This document shows, piece by piece, positions 46,162 to 53,676 of a DNA stretch of 64,000 bases. The notes below the pieces were generated by a model. That model searched no databases, was not told the origin of the DNA, and saw only the letters and a program-made list of their open reading frames with translations. The stretch is taken from positions 744,001 through 808,000 of the forward strand of contig NZ_CP061769.1 in assembly GCF_011420305.2 (NCBI RefSeq), read 5' to 3'. This DNA is from Nocardioides ochotonae (GTDB lineage: Bacteria; Actinomycetota; Actinomycetes; Propionibacteriales; Nocardioidaceae). A program made the translations under genes and the position numbers. Position 1 is the first letter of the stretch; each line of letters opens with the position of its first letter.

Positions 46162-47105
46162 GCGGCCTCCAGCTCGCTCGTACGACGGGTGCTGCGGGTG
46201 CGCCACCACTGGGCGACGGCGAGCCCGGCGATGATGTCCCAGATGCCCCACCAGGCGGCGACCAGCGCCATCCCGCCGAGGCCGTCGAAGTAGGTGAACA
46301 CCAGCAGCAGCCCGAGCCCGGCGTTGCGGATGCCGACCTCGAAGGTCATCGCCTGGGTGCTGGGCAGTGGCAGCCGGGTGGCCCGGGCGATGCCGTAGCC
46401 CAGCAGCAGCGCGAGCGCGTCGTGGAGGAACACCGCGAGCAGCACGATGCCGATGTAGTCCACGAAGATGCCCCAGTTGTTGGTGACCCCGATGAGGATC
46501 ACGCCGCCGAGGGCGAGGAACGACAGCGGCCCGATGATCCGGTGCCCCACCGCGGCGACGCGCGGCCAGAGCCGGGCGATGGTGATGCCGGCGACGAACG
46601 GGACGCCGATCACGAACGAGATCTCGGTGAGCATGTCGAGCGCGGAGAGGTCGATGTCGCGCAGCAGCGCGTCGCCGGTGGGGTGCAGCGAGCCCCAGAA
46701 CGCCATGTTGATCGGCATCAGGAAGATCGCCAGCACGTTGCCGATCGCGGTCATCGACACCGACAGCGCGACGTCGCCGCCGGCGCGGTGGGTGAGGATG
46801 TTGGAGACGTTGCCGGGCGGGCAGCAGGCGACCAGGATCATGCCGAGCGCCACCGAGCCGCGCACGTCGAGCAGCAGCGTGAGCGCGAAGGTGAGGGCCG
46901 GCAGCAGCAGGAACTGCGCGACCACGCCGATCGCGATCACCACGGGCCGGCGTACGGCGGCCGCGAAGTCGGAGAGCCGGGTGTCCAGGGCGATGCCGAA
47001 GAGGATCGCGCCGATCACGATCTTCAGCGTCGTCAGCGACCCCTCCTCGAAGGCGATCCGGATGTTGTCCACGTCGGTGGCCAGCACCGTGAGGGTCGGG
47101 TTCAT
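46158..47105 (-). CDS. BASS-family (bile acid:sodium symporter-like) transporter
   Basis: A 315-residue protein with about 9-10 helices. AIGVVAQFLLLPALTFALT, LVACCPPGNVSNILTHRAGG and GDVALSVSMTAIGNVLAIF carry the conserved GN(V/I)xSN-type crossover motifs of the family. The second half, ending in FEVGIRNAGLGLLLVF, has the conserved E-x-G-x-R/Q-N motif. Substrates in the family include bile acids, pantoate and pyruvate-type acids; here unknown. The ATG at 47105 overlaps the FMO stop; an ATG 15 nt upstream is possible. Confidence 0.85.
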   Translation of the reverse strand: MNPTLTVLATDVDNIRIAFEEGSLTTLKIVIGAILFGIALDTRLSDFAAAVRRPVVIAIGVVAQFLLLPALTFALTLLLDVRGSVALGMILVACCPPGNVSNILTHRAGGDVALSVSMTAIGNVLAIFLMPINMAFWGSLHPTGDALLRDIDLSALDMLTEISFVIGVPFVAGITIARLWPRVAAVGHRIIGPLSFLALGGVILIGVTNNWGIFVDYIGIVLLAVFLHDALALLLGYGIARATRLPLPSTQAMTFEVGIRNAGLGLLLVFTYFDGLGGMALVAAWWGIWDIIAGLAVAQWWRTRSTRRTSELEAA

Positions 47106-48418
47106 GCGCGCGCTCCCCATGACTCGACCAGCGACTCGGTCTCGGCGCGCACCGCGGAGCGGTAGGCGTCCTTGTTGACGTAGTAGGCCATCCGCTCCAG
47201 CCCGAGGTAGCGGTAGCCGCCGGACAGGTCGGGGCGCGGGCCGGCGGCCCGGGCGTCGAGCGCCGCCGCGGCCGCCGGGTCCTCGCGGCGCGCCCTCAGG
47301 TACGCCGCGACCAGCTCGGCCTGCTCGTAGCGGCCCTGCCAGCCGATGCCGGAGGCCTCGATCATGCCGAGCACGAACAGGTCGGGGTGGGCGGGGGAGA
47401 AGATGTTGAGGTAGAGGTCCGGCGCGGTGCCGGGCCCGGCCCAGCGCAGCAGCGCGGGGTCCAGGAACGGGTAGTGCAGCCGGTAGCCGGTCGCCAGCAC
47501 CACCAGGTCGTACGCCGCGCGCGAGCCGTCCTTGAAGCACACCCCGTCGCCGTCGAGGCGCGCCACGTCGGGGCGCACGGTGATGTCGCCGTGGCCGAGG
47601 TGGTGCAGCACCAGGGAGTTCACCACCGGGTGCGACTCATAGATCTTGTGGTCGGGGCGAGGGAGCCCGAAGCGCACCGGGTCGCCGGTGAACAGCTTGA
47701 GCAGCCGGGAGTCGATCGCCTGCTTGAGCCGCGGCGGCAGCGGGCGGCCCTGGTTGAGGGTGTCGGAGGGGCGGCCCAGGACGTACTTCGGGACGAAGTG
47801 GTAGCCGCGGCGCACCGAGAGGTCGACTGAGGCGGCGTGGTGCACCGCGTCCACGGCGATGTCGCAGCCGGAGTTGCCGGCGCCGATCACCAGCACCCGC
47901 TTGCCGGCGAAGACCTGGGCGCGCTTGTAGGCGCTGGTGTGCAGCAGCTCGCCGTCGAAGCTGCCGGGCAGGGTCGGGACGTTCGGCTCGCTGAGGGTGC
48001 CGTTGGCGACCAGCACGCCGGCGTGGTGGACCTCCCGCTCGCCCTCGGGGCCGGTGCTGGTGACCACCAGGCCGCCGTCGGGGTGCGGGGTGACGGCGGT
48101 GACCTCGGTGTGGAAGCGGAAGCCGCGGGTGAGGTCGAAGTGGTCGGCGAAGTCGCGGAAGTAGGCGAGCAGCTCGCGGTGCGAGGGGTAGTCGGCCACC
48201 TCGGCGCGCATCGGGAACTCGCGGAACTCGGTGGTGCGCTTGGAGGAGATCAGGTGCGCGGACTCATAGACCGTGCTGCGCGGGGCGTCGATGTCCCACA
48301 GCCCGCCGACGCCCGGGCCGAGCTCGTAGCCCTCCCACGCCAGCCCCTGGCGCTGCAGGTTGCGCGCGCCGGCCAGGCCGCTGGGTCCGGCGCCGATCAC
48401 GGCGTAGGTCTGCTCCAC
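47102..48418 (-). CDS. Flavin-containing monooxygenase
   Basis: A 438-residue class B flavoprotein monooxygenase. YAVIGAGPSGLAGARNL is the FAD fold, FDGELLHTSAYK the FMO/BVMO fingerprint region, and VLVIGAGNSGCDIAVDAVH the NADPH fold. VVLATGYRLHYPFLD is the conserved late motif. It oxidises a soft nucleophile or ketone with O2 and NADPH; the substrate is unknown. It is the first gene of the FMO-BASS-epimerase-ku run. A partly palindromic AT-rich site lies 45 nt upstream. Confidence 0.9.
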   Translation of the reverse strand: MEQTYAVIGAGPSGLAGARNLQRQGLAWEGYELGPGVGGLWDIDAPRSTVYESAHLISSKRTTEFREFPMRAEVADYPSHRELLAYFRDFADHFDLTRGFRFHTEVTAVTPHPDGGLVVTSTGPEGEREVHHAGVLVANGTLSEPNVPTLPGSFDGELLHTSAYKRAQVFAGKRVLVIGAGNSGCDIAVDAVHHAASVDLSVRRGYHFVPKYVLGRPSDTLNQGRPLPPRLKQAIDSRLLKLFTGDPVRFGLPRPDHKIYESHPVVNSLVLHHLGHGDITVRPDVARLDGDGVCFKDGSRAAYDLVVLATGYRLHYPFLDPALLRWAGPGTAPDLYLNIFSPAHPDLFVLGMIEASGIGWQGRYEQAELVAAYLRARREDPAAAAALDARAAGPRPDLSGGYRYLGLERMAYYVNKDAYRSAVRAETESLVESWGARA

Positions 48419-48462
48419 GTGTCCCCCTTCGAGAGTGCCCGGGTGGGCCGGATCATTCTCAT

Positions 48463-48480
48463 CTAAGTCAGTCGATTTAG
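48463..48480. promoter_or_regulatory. AT-rich inverted repeat upstream of FMO gene
   Basis: CTAAGTC (48463-48469) and GATTTAG (48474-48480) are complementary at 6 of 7 positions, in a 115-bp divergent gap otherwise rich in GC. On the minus strand the repeat falls between a -35-like TTGCCC and a -10-like GAGAAT. This is a good place for a TetR-type operator, but no regulator gene is adjacent. Confidence 0.4.
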
Positions 48481-48533
48481 GGCAATTCGCGACGCGGGCT
48501 CAGGGTGCTGGGGCGATACGTCAAGATGACCGC

Positions 48534-49472
48534 ATGCGCCCGATGCTCGCCACGAAGACCGACCGGGTCCCGACCGGGGACGCATGGTCGCACGAGGTGA
48601 AGTGGGACGGGGTGCGAATCCTGGCCGATCTCGGGAGTGGTGCGGACGGGCCGCGGCTGACCAGCCGCAACGACAACGACGTCACCATCGCCTGGCCCGA
48701 CGTCGTGGGCAACGGTCCGGAGGCGGGGCGGGACCTGCTCGTGGACGGCGAGATCATCGCCCTCAACGAGCAGGGGCTGCCGGACTTCCGGGTGCTCCAG
48801 GACCGCATGCACGTGCGCCGCGCGACCAGCGCCGCGCGCTTGGCCACCAGCATCCCGGCGACCTTCATGGTCTTCGACCTGCTCCGCCTCGACGGCCGCG
48901 AGCTCGTCGACGAGCCGCTCGAGCGGCGCCGCGAGCTGCTCGCCGGGCTCGCCGAGGCGGGCGACCTCGGCTCCTGGCAGGCGCCCGCGTCGTACGACGA
49001 CGGCGCGATGCTCCACGAGGCGACGCTCGCCCAGGGCCTCGAGGGCGTGGTGAGCAAGCGCCGCGACTCCCGCTACGTCTTCGGCCAGCGCAGCCCGCAC
49101 TGGCGCAAGCTGGCTCACCGCCACCGGCACTCCTACGTGGTCGGCGGCTGGCGCCCGCAGGAGGGCACCAGCGACCGGCTCGCCGCGCTCCTGGTGGGGG
49201 AGCCGAGCGAGGAGGGGCTGCTCTATCGGGGCCGGGTCGGCAGCGGCATCGGGGCCAAGGTGGGCCGCCAGCTCGCCGAGTTGCTCGCCGGGCACGCCCG
49301 CACCGACAGCCCCTTCGACGACGAGGTGCCGCGCATCGACGCCCGCGGCACCGTCTGGGTCGACCCGGTGCTCGTCGTCGACGTCGACACCCACCACACC
49401 TCGCGTGCCCAGCGGCTGCGCCAGCCGTCGTACCAAGGGGTGCGCAGTGACCTGTCCCCGGAGGACCTGTGA
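48534..49472 (+). CDS. ligD: ATP-dependent DNA ligase, LigD ligase-domain type
   Basis: A 312-residue ligase. K23 in EVKWDGVRILADL is the AMP-accepting lysine (motif I), LLVDGEIIALNE is motif III, FMVFDLLRLDGREL motif IIIa, LEGVVSKRRDSRYVFG motif IV, and HWRKLAHR motif V; the OB-fold domain follows. This is the stand-alone form of the ligase domain that in other bacteria is fused within LigD. Its stop overlaps the GTG of the polymerase gene, so the pair is made together. No phosphoesterase domain is present. The gene is divergent from the FMO-ku run. Confidence 0.9.
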   Translation: MRPMLATKTDRVPTGDAWSHEVKWDGVRILADLGSGADGPRLTSRNDNDVTIAWPDVVGNGPEAGRDLLVDGEIIALNEQGLPDFRVLQDRMHVRRATSAARLATSIPATFMVFDLLRLDGRELVDEPLERRRELLAGLAEAGDLGSWQAPASYDDGAMLHEATLAQGLEGVVSKRRDSRYVFGQRSPHWRKLAHRHRHSYVVGGWRPQEGTSDRLAALLVGEPSEEGLLYRGRVGSGIGAKVGRQLAELLAGHARTDSPFDDEVPRIDARGTVWVDPVLVVDVDTHHTSRAQRLRQPSYQGVRSDLSPEDL

Positions 49473-50380
49473 GCCCCGCACGCGACCGGCAGGAGGTGCG
49501 CGTCGAGGTCGACGGGCGCACGCTGACCATCAGCAGCCTCGACAAGGTGCTCTACCCGCGCACCGGCACCACCAAGGGGGAGGTGCTGCACTACTACGCC
49601 CAGATCGCGCCGGTGCTCTTGCCGCACCTCGCCGACCGCGCGGTCACCCGGATCCGGTGGCCGCACGGCGTGCAGGACGGCAGCTTCTTCGAGAAGAACA
49701 CCCCGCCCGGCACCCCGTCGTGGGTGCGCACCGTCAAGGTGCCGACCACCGGCTCGCGCGGCAGCTCGCGACACGGCGACACGCTCGTCTTCCCGGTCGC
49801 GGGCGACCTGGCCACGCTCACCTGGCTGGTCAACCTGGCCGCGCTGGAGCTGCACGTGCACCAGTGGAGGGTCGGGCGCAACGGGCGCCCGCGCAACGCC
49901 GACCGCCTCGTCATCGACCTCGACCCCGGCGAGCCGGCCGGGCTGCACGAGTGCTGCCAGGTCGCGCTGCTGGTGCGCGAGCACCTCGAGGACCGGGGGC
50001 TGGAGGGTCGGCCGGTCACCAGCGGCAGCAAGGGCCTGCACCTGTACGCCGACCTGCCGCGCCGGCTGCCCTCGGAGGACGCCACCGCGCTGGCCAAGGA
50101 GATCGCCGAGGAGCTCCAGCGCGCCCACCCCGACCGGGTGACCGCGACGATGACCAAGTCGCGCCGTGGCGGCAAGGTGTTCCTCGACTGGTCGCAGAAC
50201 GCCGGCTCCAAGACCACCATCTCGCCGTACTCGCTGCGCGGGAAGGAGCGGCCGACGGTGGCGACGCCGGTGACCTGGGAGGAGGTCGAGGCCGGCGCCG
50301 AGGACCCCGAGGGCCTGGGCCAGTTCCTGTTCGGCGAGGTGCTCGAGCGGGTCGCGGAGCACGGCGACCTGTTCGGCTGA
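49469..50380 (+). CDS. LigD-type polymerase/primase (NHEJ)
   Basis: A 303-residue AEP-family polymerase of the LigD POL type. LDKVLYPRTGTTKGEVLHYY opens the conserved region, WPHGVQDGSFFEKNTPPGTP follows, and LVIDLDPGEPAG carries the DxD metal-binding Asp pair. VTSGSKGLHLYADL and SRRGGKVFLDWSQN are further conserved motifs. It fills gaps and adds nucleotides or ribonucleotides at broken ends before the adjacent ligase seals them. The GTG start overlaps the ligase stop (GTGA). Confidence 0.92.
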   Translation: MSPARDRQEVRVEVDGRTLTISSLDKVLYPRTGTTKGEVLHYYAQIAPVLLPHLADRAVTRIRWPHGVQDGSFFEKNTPPGTPSWVRTVKVPTTGSRGSSRHGDTLVFPVAGDLATLTWLVNLAALELHVHQWRVGRNGRPRNADRLVIDLDPGEPAGLHECCQVALLVREHLEDRGLEGRPVTSGSKGLHLYADLPRRLPSEDATALAKEIAEELQRAHPDRVTATMTKSRRGGKVFLDWSQNAGSKTTISPYSLRGKERPTVATPVTWEEVEAGAEDPEGLGQFLFGEVLERVAEHGDLFG

Positions 50381-50403
50381 CCTGTCGATCCGAGGCGCGA
50401 CGG

Positions 50404-50427
50404 GCCGGCCGCCGCGCGGCGGCCGGC
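50404..50427. terminator. 24-bp perfect GC palindrome after the ligase/polymerase pair
   Basis: A perfect self-complementary sequence of only G and C begins 24 nt after the polymerase stop. It would fold into a very stable hairpin; no T-run follows, which is common for actinobacterial terminators. Confidence 0.5.
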
Positions 50428-50535
50428 GATGTTACCGCCCCGTAGGGGACGCGTGGTGTCGGCGTGGGGCGCAGGAGAGAGGGGCGCTCCTAGCGTGGGC
50501 ACGCCACGCAGCCACCGACCCGGAAGGACCGCCCG

Positions 50536-51036
50536 ATGGCGCCGACGTCCCGCAGGAGCAGCTCCTCGCGACGGGTGCTGGTGGTCGCCGCGGCGCTGGG
50601 TGGGGCGGCGCTGGTGGTCCTCGGCCTCGGCGGGCCGGGCGTGACGGTCGGGGCCGCCGACGGGGTGCGCCTGGAGCCGGTCGCCGACACCCGACACGCG
50701 ACGCTGGTGGTGAGCGAGCTGGAGCCGGGGGAGCAGGTCACCCGCGACCTGACCATCGCCAACGACACCTCGCAGCCAGCGCGGCTGACCCTCGTCGAGC
50801 ACGGCGAGGAGACGCCCTTCGGCGCGGAGCCGCTCGAGGTCTCGATCTCCCAGGACGGGCGTCAGGTGTACGCCGGCCCGCTCGGGGGTCTCGGTGACTA
50901 CGCCCAGGACCTCGGGCTGCTGCCGGGCGGGGGCGACACCACCCTCACCTTCACCGTGGCCCGCGACCACGCGGCGGGGGAGGGGCCGACCGAGGACGTG
51001 GAGATCGCCTACACGTGGGCGACGAGTCCGGCCTGA
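50536..51036 (+). CDS. Secreted protein with Ig-like domain, unknown function
   Basis: A 166-residue exported protein. A basic start (SRRSSSSRR) and hydrophobic core (VLVVAAALGGAALVVLGLGG) form a signal peptide or anchor. The rest (SELEPGEQVTRDLTIANDTS, PARLTLVEHGEETPFG, TLTFTVARDHAAGEGP) is all-beta and looks like a DUF11/TasA-type Ig fold of about 110 residues. I cannot assign a family firmly. AAGGAC precedes the ATG. It lies 48 nt upstream of the response regulator gene but may have its own promoter. Confidence 0.65.
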   Translation: MAPTSRRSSSSRRVLVVAAALGGAALVVLGLGGPGVTVGAADGVRLEPVADTRHATLVVSELEPGEQVTRDLTIANDTSQPARLTLVEHGEETPFGAEPLEVSISQDGRQVYAGPLGGLGDYAQDLGLLPGGGDTTLTFTVARDHAAGEGPTEDVEIAYTWATSPA

Positions 51037-51072
51037 GTCTGCAACATCGAGTTTCCGGGGGACGCCGGGCCC

Positions 51073-51078
51073 TATGCT
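51073..51078 (+). promoter_or_regulatory. -10 of leaderless promoter (TATGCT)
   Basis: A TANNNT hexamer ends 6 nt before the ATG of the response regulator at 51085, with no Shine-Dalgarno in between. A leaderless mRNA is likely. Confidence 0.45.
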
Positions 51079-51084
51079 TCGGCC

Positions 51085-51780
51085 ATGGCCCCGCGCGTTC
51101 TCGTCGTCGAAGACGAAGAGGACATCGCCTATCCGCTCGTCCGCACGCTCGAGCGTGAGGGGTACGTCGTGGAGTGGGTCGACACCGGTCTCCGGGCGCT
51201 GGAGATCCTGGCCTCCGATCCCTCCGACGTGCTGCTGCTCGACCTCGGCCTGCCCGACCTCGACGGGCTCGAGGTCTGCCGCAAGTCCCGCGAGGCGGGG
51301 TACCTCGGGGCGATCCTGATCCTCACCGCCCGGGCCAGCGAGATGGACCGCGTGGTCGGGCTCGACTACGGCGCCGACGACTACCTCGCCAAGCCGTTCG
51401 CCCTGGCCGAGCTGCACGCCCGCATCCGGGCGCTGCTGCGCCGTACCGCCGGCACCGGCTTCGGGACCGAGGACAGCGGGCAGGGCGCGCTGCGCGTGGA
51501 CGTCGCGGCCCGGCGGGTCTACGCCGGCACCGAGGAGGTGGCGCTGACCGGCAAGGAGTTCGACGTCTTGTCGATCCTGGCCGCCAACCGCGACAAGGTG
51601 GTCTCCCGCGGCCGGCTGATGGCCGACGTGTGGGACGAGAACTGGTACGGCTCGACCAAGACCCTCGACGTCACGATCGGCCGGCTGCGCCAGAAGCTCG
51701 AGAGCGTCGGCGTCACCGACAAGGTGGTCGCGGTCCGCGGCGTCGGCTTCCGCCTCGAGGGCGCGCGCCCGCCGCTCTGA
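51085..51780 (+). CDS. OmpR/PhoB-family response regulator (orphan)
   Basis: A 231-residue two-domain regulator. The receiver (1-120) has the acidic pair E9/D10, the phospho-acceptor D53 in LLLDLGLPD, T81 in LILTARAS and K103 in LAKPF. The winged-helix DNA-binding domain (about 138-230) shows LTGKEFDVLSILAANRDKVV, RLMADVWDENWYGSTKTLDV and VRGVGFRLE. No histidine kinase gene is adjacent on either side, so its partner is encoded elsewhere. The upstream neighbour encodes a secreted protein that might be a target. Confidence 0.92.
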   Translation: MAPRVLVVEDEEDIAYPLVRTLEREGYVVEWVDTGLRALEILASDPSDVLLLDLGLPDLDGLEVCRKSREAGYLGAILILTARASEMDRVVGLDYGADDYLAKPFALAELHARIRALLRRTAGTGFGTEDSGQGALRVDVAARRVYAGTEEVALTGKEFDVLSILAANRDKVVSRGRLMADVWDENWYGSTKTLDVTIGRLRQKLESVGVTDKVVAVRGVGFRLEGARPPL

Positions 51781-51807
51781 GCCGTTCCCCTGCCGCCCGA
51801 GCTGCTC

Positions 51808-51813
51808 TAGGTT
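51808..51813 (+). promoter_or_regulatory. -10 of leaderless promoter (TAGGTT)
   Basis: A TANNNT hexamer lies exactly 7 nt before the ATG at 51821, 28 nt after the response regulator stop. It suggests the oxygenase gene has its own leaderless transcript. Confidence 0.45.
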
Positions 51814-51820
51814 GGCCGGC

Positions 51821-52759
51821 ATGGCTGGCCCGACCGAGACGAGCGGCGGCATCCGGATCCGCGGCACCCGCTTCGGCGGCGTCGCGCGCACGCACTGGCG
51901 CCGTACCAACGACGCGATGGACCCCGAGACGCAGTACGTCGAGATCTATCGCAACGTCGCGATGCAGGAGTTCCCCTGGGACATGAACCAGGCGCTGAGC
52001 TTCGCGCTGTTCCGCACCTACGCGGTGCCCGGGATCGGCCGGCTGCTCGACCGCACCGGGGAGTTCACGGGCAACACCCAGAAGCGCTACGACGACACGG
52101 CGCTGCTGCTCGAGGTGCCGTTCGGCCGCGGCTTCGAGGACCCCGAGGCGCGCGCGGCGATCCGGCGGATCAACCAGATGCACCGCTCCTACGACATCCC
52201 CGACCACGAGATGCGCTACGTGCTCAGCACCTTCGTGGTGGTCCCGAAGCGCTGGCTCGACGACTACGGCAAGCGGCCGCTGAGCGACGTGGAGCTGCGC
52301 GCGTCGGTGAACTACTACCGCGAGCTCGGCCGGCACCTGGCGATCCCCGACATCCCGGACAGCTACGACGGGTTCGCGCGCCTGATGGACACCTACGAGG
52401 CCGAGCACTTCGCCTTCGACGAGGGCGGGCGCCGCGTCGCCGACGCCACGCTCGCGCTGCTGCTCACCTTCCACCCCTCGGTCGCCTCCCGGGCGGTCGA
52501 GGTGTTCAGCCGCTCGCTGATGGACCAGCCGCTGCGCGAGGCGTTCGGCTACGACGCCCCCGCGCCCCGGGTCGAGGCGCTCTCGCGCGGCCTGCTGCGC
52601 GCCCGCGGCGTACTCCTGCGGGCGTTCCCGGTGCGCCGCGACCCCAAGCGGATCGCCGACCTGCCCTGGATCCGCAGCTACCCCGACGGCTTCCGCGTCG
52701 CCGACCTCGGCACCTTCCCCGCCCAGACCCCCACCCCAGGCTGCCCCGTCCCGCACTGA
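51821..52759 (+). CDS. MpaB/DUF2236-family oxygenase
   Basis: A 312-residue mostly helical protein. INQMHRSYDIPDHEMRYVLS carries the His/Asp pattern of the mpaB/latex-clearing (DUF2236) family, FVVVPKRWLDDYGKRPLSDV follows, and YRELGRHLAIPDIPDSY and MDTYEAEHF contribute further conserved residues. Rubber oxygenase Lcp and fungal MpaB are haem-dependent members, but most actinobacterial paralogues are uncharacterised. No signal peptide is seen. The ATG at 51821 was chosen for the promoter spacing upstream. Confidence 0.8.
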   Translation: MAGPTETSGGIRIRGTRFGGVARTHWRRTNDAMDPETQYVEIYRNVAMQEFPWDMNQALSFALFRTYAVPGIGRLLDRTGEFTGNTQKRYDDTALLLEVPFGRGFEDPEARAAIRRINQMHRSYDIPDHEMRYVLSTFVVVPKRWLDDYGKRPLSDVELRASVNYYRELGRHLAIPDIPDSYDGFARLMDTYEAEHFAFDEGGRRVADATLALLLTFHPSVASRAVEVFSRSLMDQPLREAFGYDAPAPRVEALSRGLLRARGVLLRAFPVRRDPKRIADLPWIRSYPDGFRVADLGTFPAQTPTPGCPVPH

Positions 52760-52818
52760 CCCCCTCGCCGAGCCGGCCCTCGTGGTTGCGTGAGTCGGGG
52801 CTGGTGGTTGCGCTGAAC

Positions 52819-52847
52819 TGGACCTCGCCCCCCGTCGGACGTACCGT
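52819..52847 (+). promoter_or_regulatory. Candidate promoter of riboswitch-NlpC/P60 unit
   Basis: TGGACC (52819-52824) and TACCGT (52842-52847) are separated by 17 nt, which places transcription start near 52854, about 20 nt before the riboswitch core. The hexamers are imperfect, so this is tentative. Confidence 0.35.
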
Positions 52848-52872
52848 CGATGCCTTGACCTGAGCCCAGGTC

Positions 52873-53062
52873 GCCGACGCAGCGGTACGCCGAGTCCTGC
52901 CCGCCGCCTGCGCCGGAAGTCGGACGGTGCGCGCGCCGCCGGGGCAGGAGTGGGGGACCCACCTCTCCACGCGGTCCACGGACCGCTCGGGGCGAAGCCA
53001 CCCGCGGGTGGCCGGGCACCTTCCAAGCCCGAGCCCGACAGCTCACCTCACAGGCGTGGGAA
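52873..53062 (+). promoter_or_regulatory. c-di-AMP riboswitch (ydaO-yuaA type)
   Basis: The leader of the NlpC/P60 gene has the signature blocks of the ydaO-yuaA class. GCCGAGTCCTGCCC (52889-52902) pairs with GGGCAGGA (52941-52949), followed at once by GTGGGGGACCCAC. GGGGCGAAGCCAC (52989-53001) is the next conserved block. The 3' block GAGCCCGACAGCTCACCTCA (53031-53050) is followed by CAGGCG. In actinobacteria this riboswitch sits before cell-wall hydrolase genes and reduces their expression when c-di-AMP is high. The ends given are approximate. The identification is by remembered consensus, not a search. Confidence 0.85.
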
Positions 53063-53071
53063 GGACAGCCC

Positions 53072-53671
53072 ATGCACTCGACCACCCCCACCACCGGTCC
53101 CACCACCGCGGAACCCCGCCGCATGACCGGCCCGCTGCGCCACGCCGTACGACTCGCGGCCCGCGTCGTCGGCGCCGGCGCCCTCGCCGTCACCCTGCTC
53201 GGGGTCGCGCCGACCCCGCCCGCCGAGGCCGCCTCCGGCGTGACCCTGCAGGCTGTGGCGCCCGCCGCCAGCAAGAAGCCCGCCGCGCGCAAGAAGCAGG
53301 AGCGTCGCATCGGCAAGGCGATCTCCGTCGCGCGCAACCAGATCGGCGACCGCTACCGCTACGGCGCCACCGGGCCCGACGCCTTCGACTGCTCCGGGCT
53401 GACCAGCTATGCCTTCCGCAAGGCGGGCATCAAGGGGATCCCGCGGACCTCCTCGGCGCAGGCCGGCTGGGCCAAGCGGATCTCGCGCTCGAAGATGCGC
53501 CGCGGCGACCTGGTCTTCTTCCACAACGGCGGCCGCGTCTACCACGTCGGCATCTTCACCGGCGTCAAGGACGGCAAGCGCCGCATCATCCACGCGCCGT
53601 CGACCGGCAAGCGCGTGCAGGCGGCGAAGATCTGGACCGACTCCTGGTTCGCGGGCACCGCGCGCCGCTGA
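53072..53671 (+). CDS. Secreted NlpC/P60 peptidoglycan endopeptidase
   Basis: A 199-residue exported cysteine peptidase cutting peptide stems of peptidoglycan. The signal peptide covers about residues 20-53, ending PAEA-A. A Lys/Arg-rich linker (KKPAARKKQERR) precedes the NlpC/P60 domain. C107 in DAFDCSGL, H158 in YHVGIFTG and H174 in IIHAPSTG form the catalytic set. AAGGAC lies upstream of the ATG at 53072. The preceding riboswitch ties its expression to c-di-AMP. The protein is short, with no LysM, SH3 or coiled-coil targeting domain. Confidence 0.93.
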   Translation: MHSTTPTTGPTTAEPRRMTGPLRHAVRLAARVVGAGALAVTLLGVAPTPPAEAASGVTLQAVAPAASKKPAARKKQERRIGKAISVARNQIGDRYRYGATGPDAFDCSGLTSYAFRKAGIKGIPRTSSAQAGWAKRISRSKMRRGDLVFFHNGGRVYHVGIFTGVKDGKRRIIHAPSTGKRVQAAKIWTDSWFAGTARR

Positions 53672-53676
53672 CGCAC

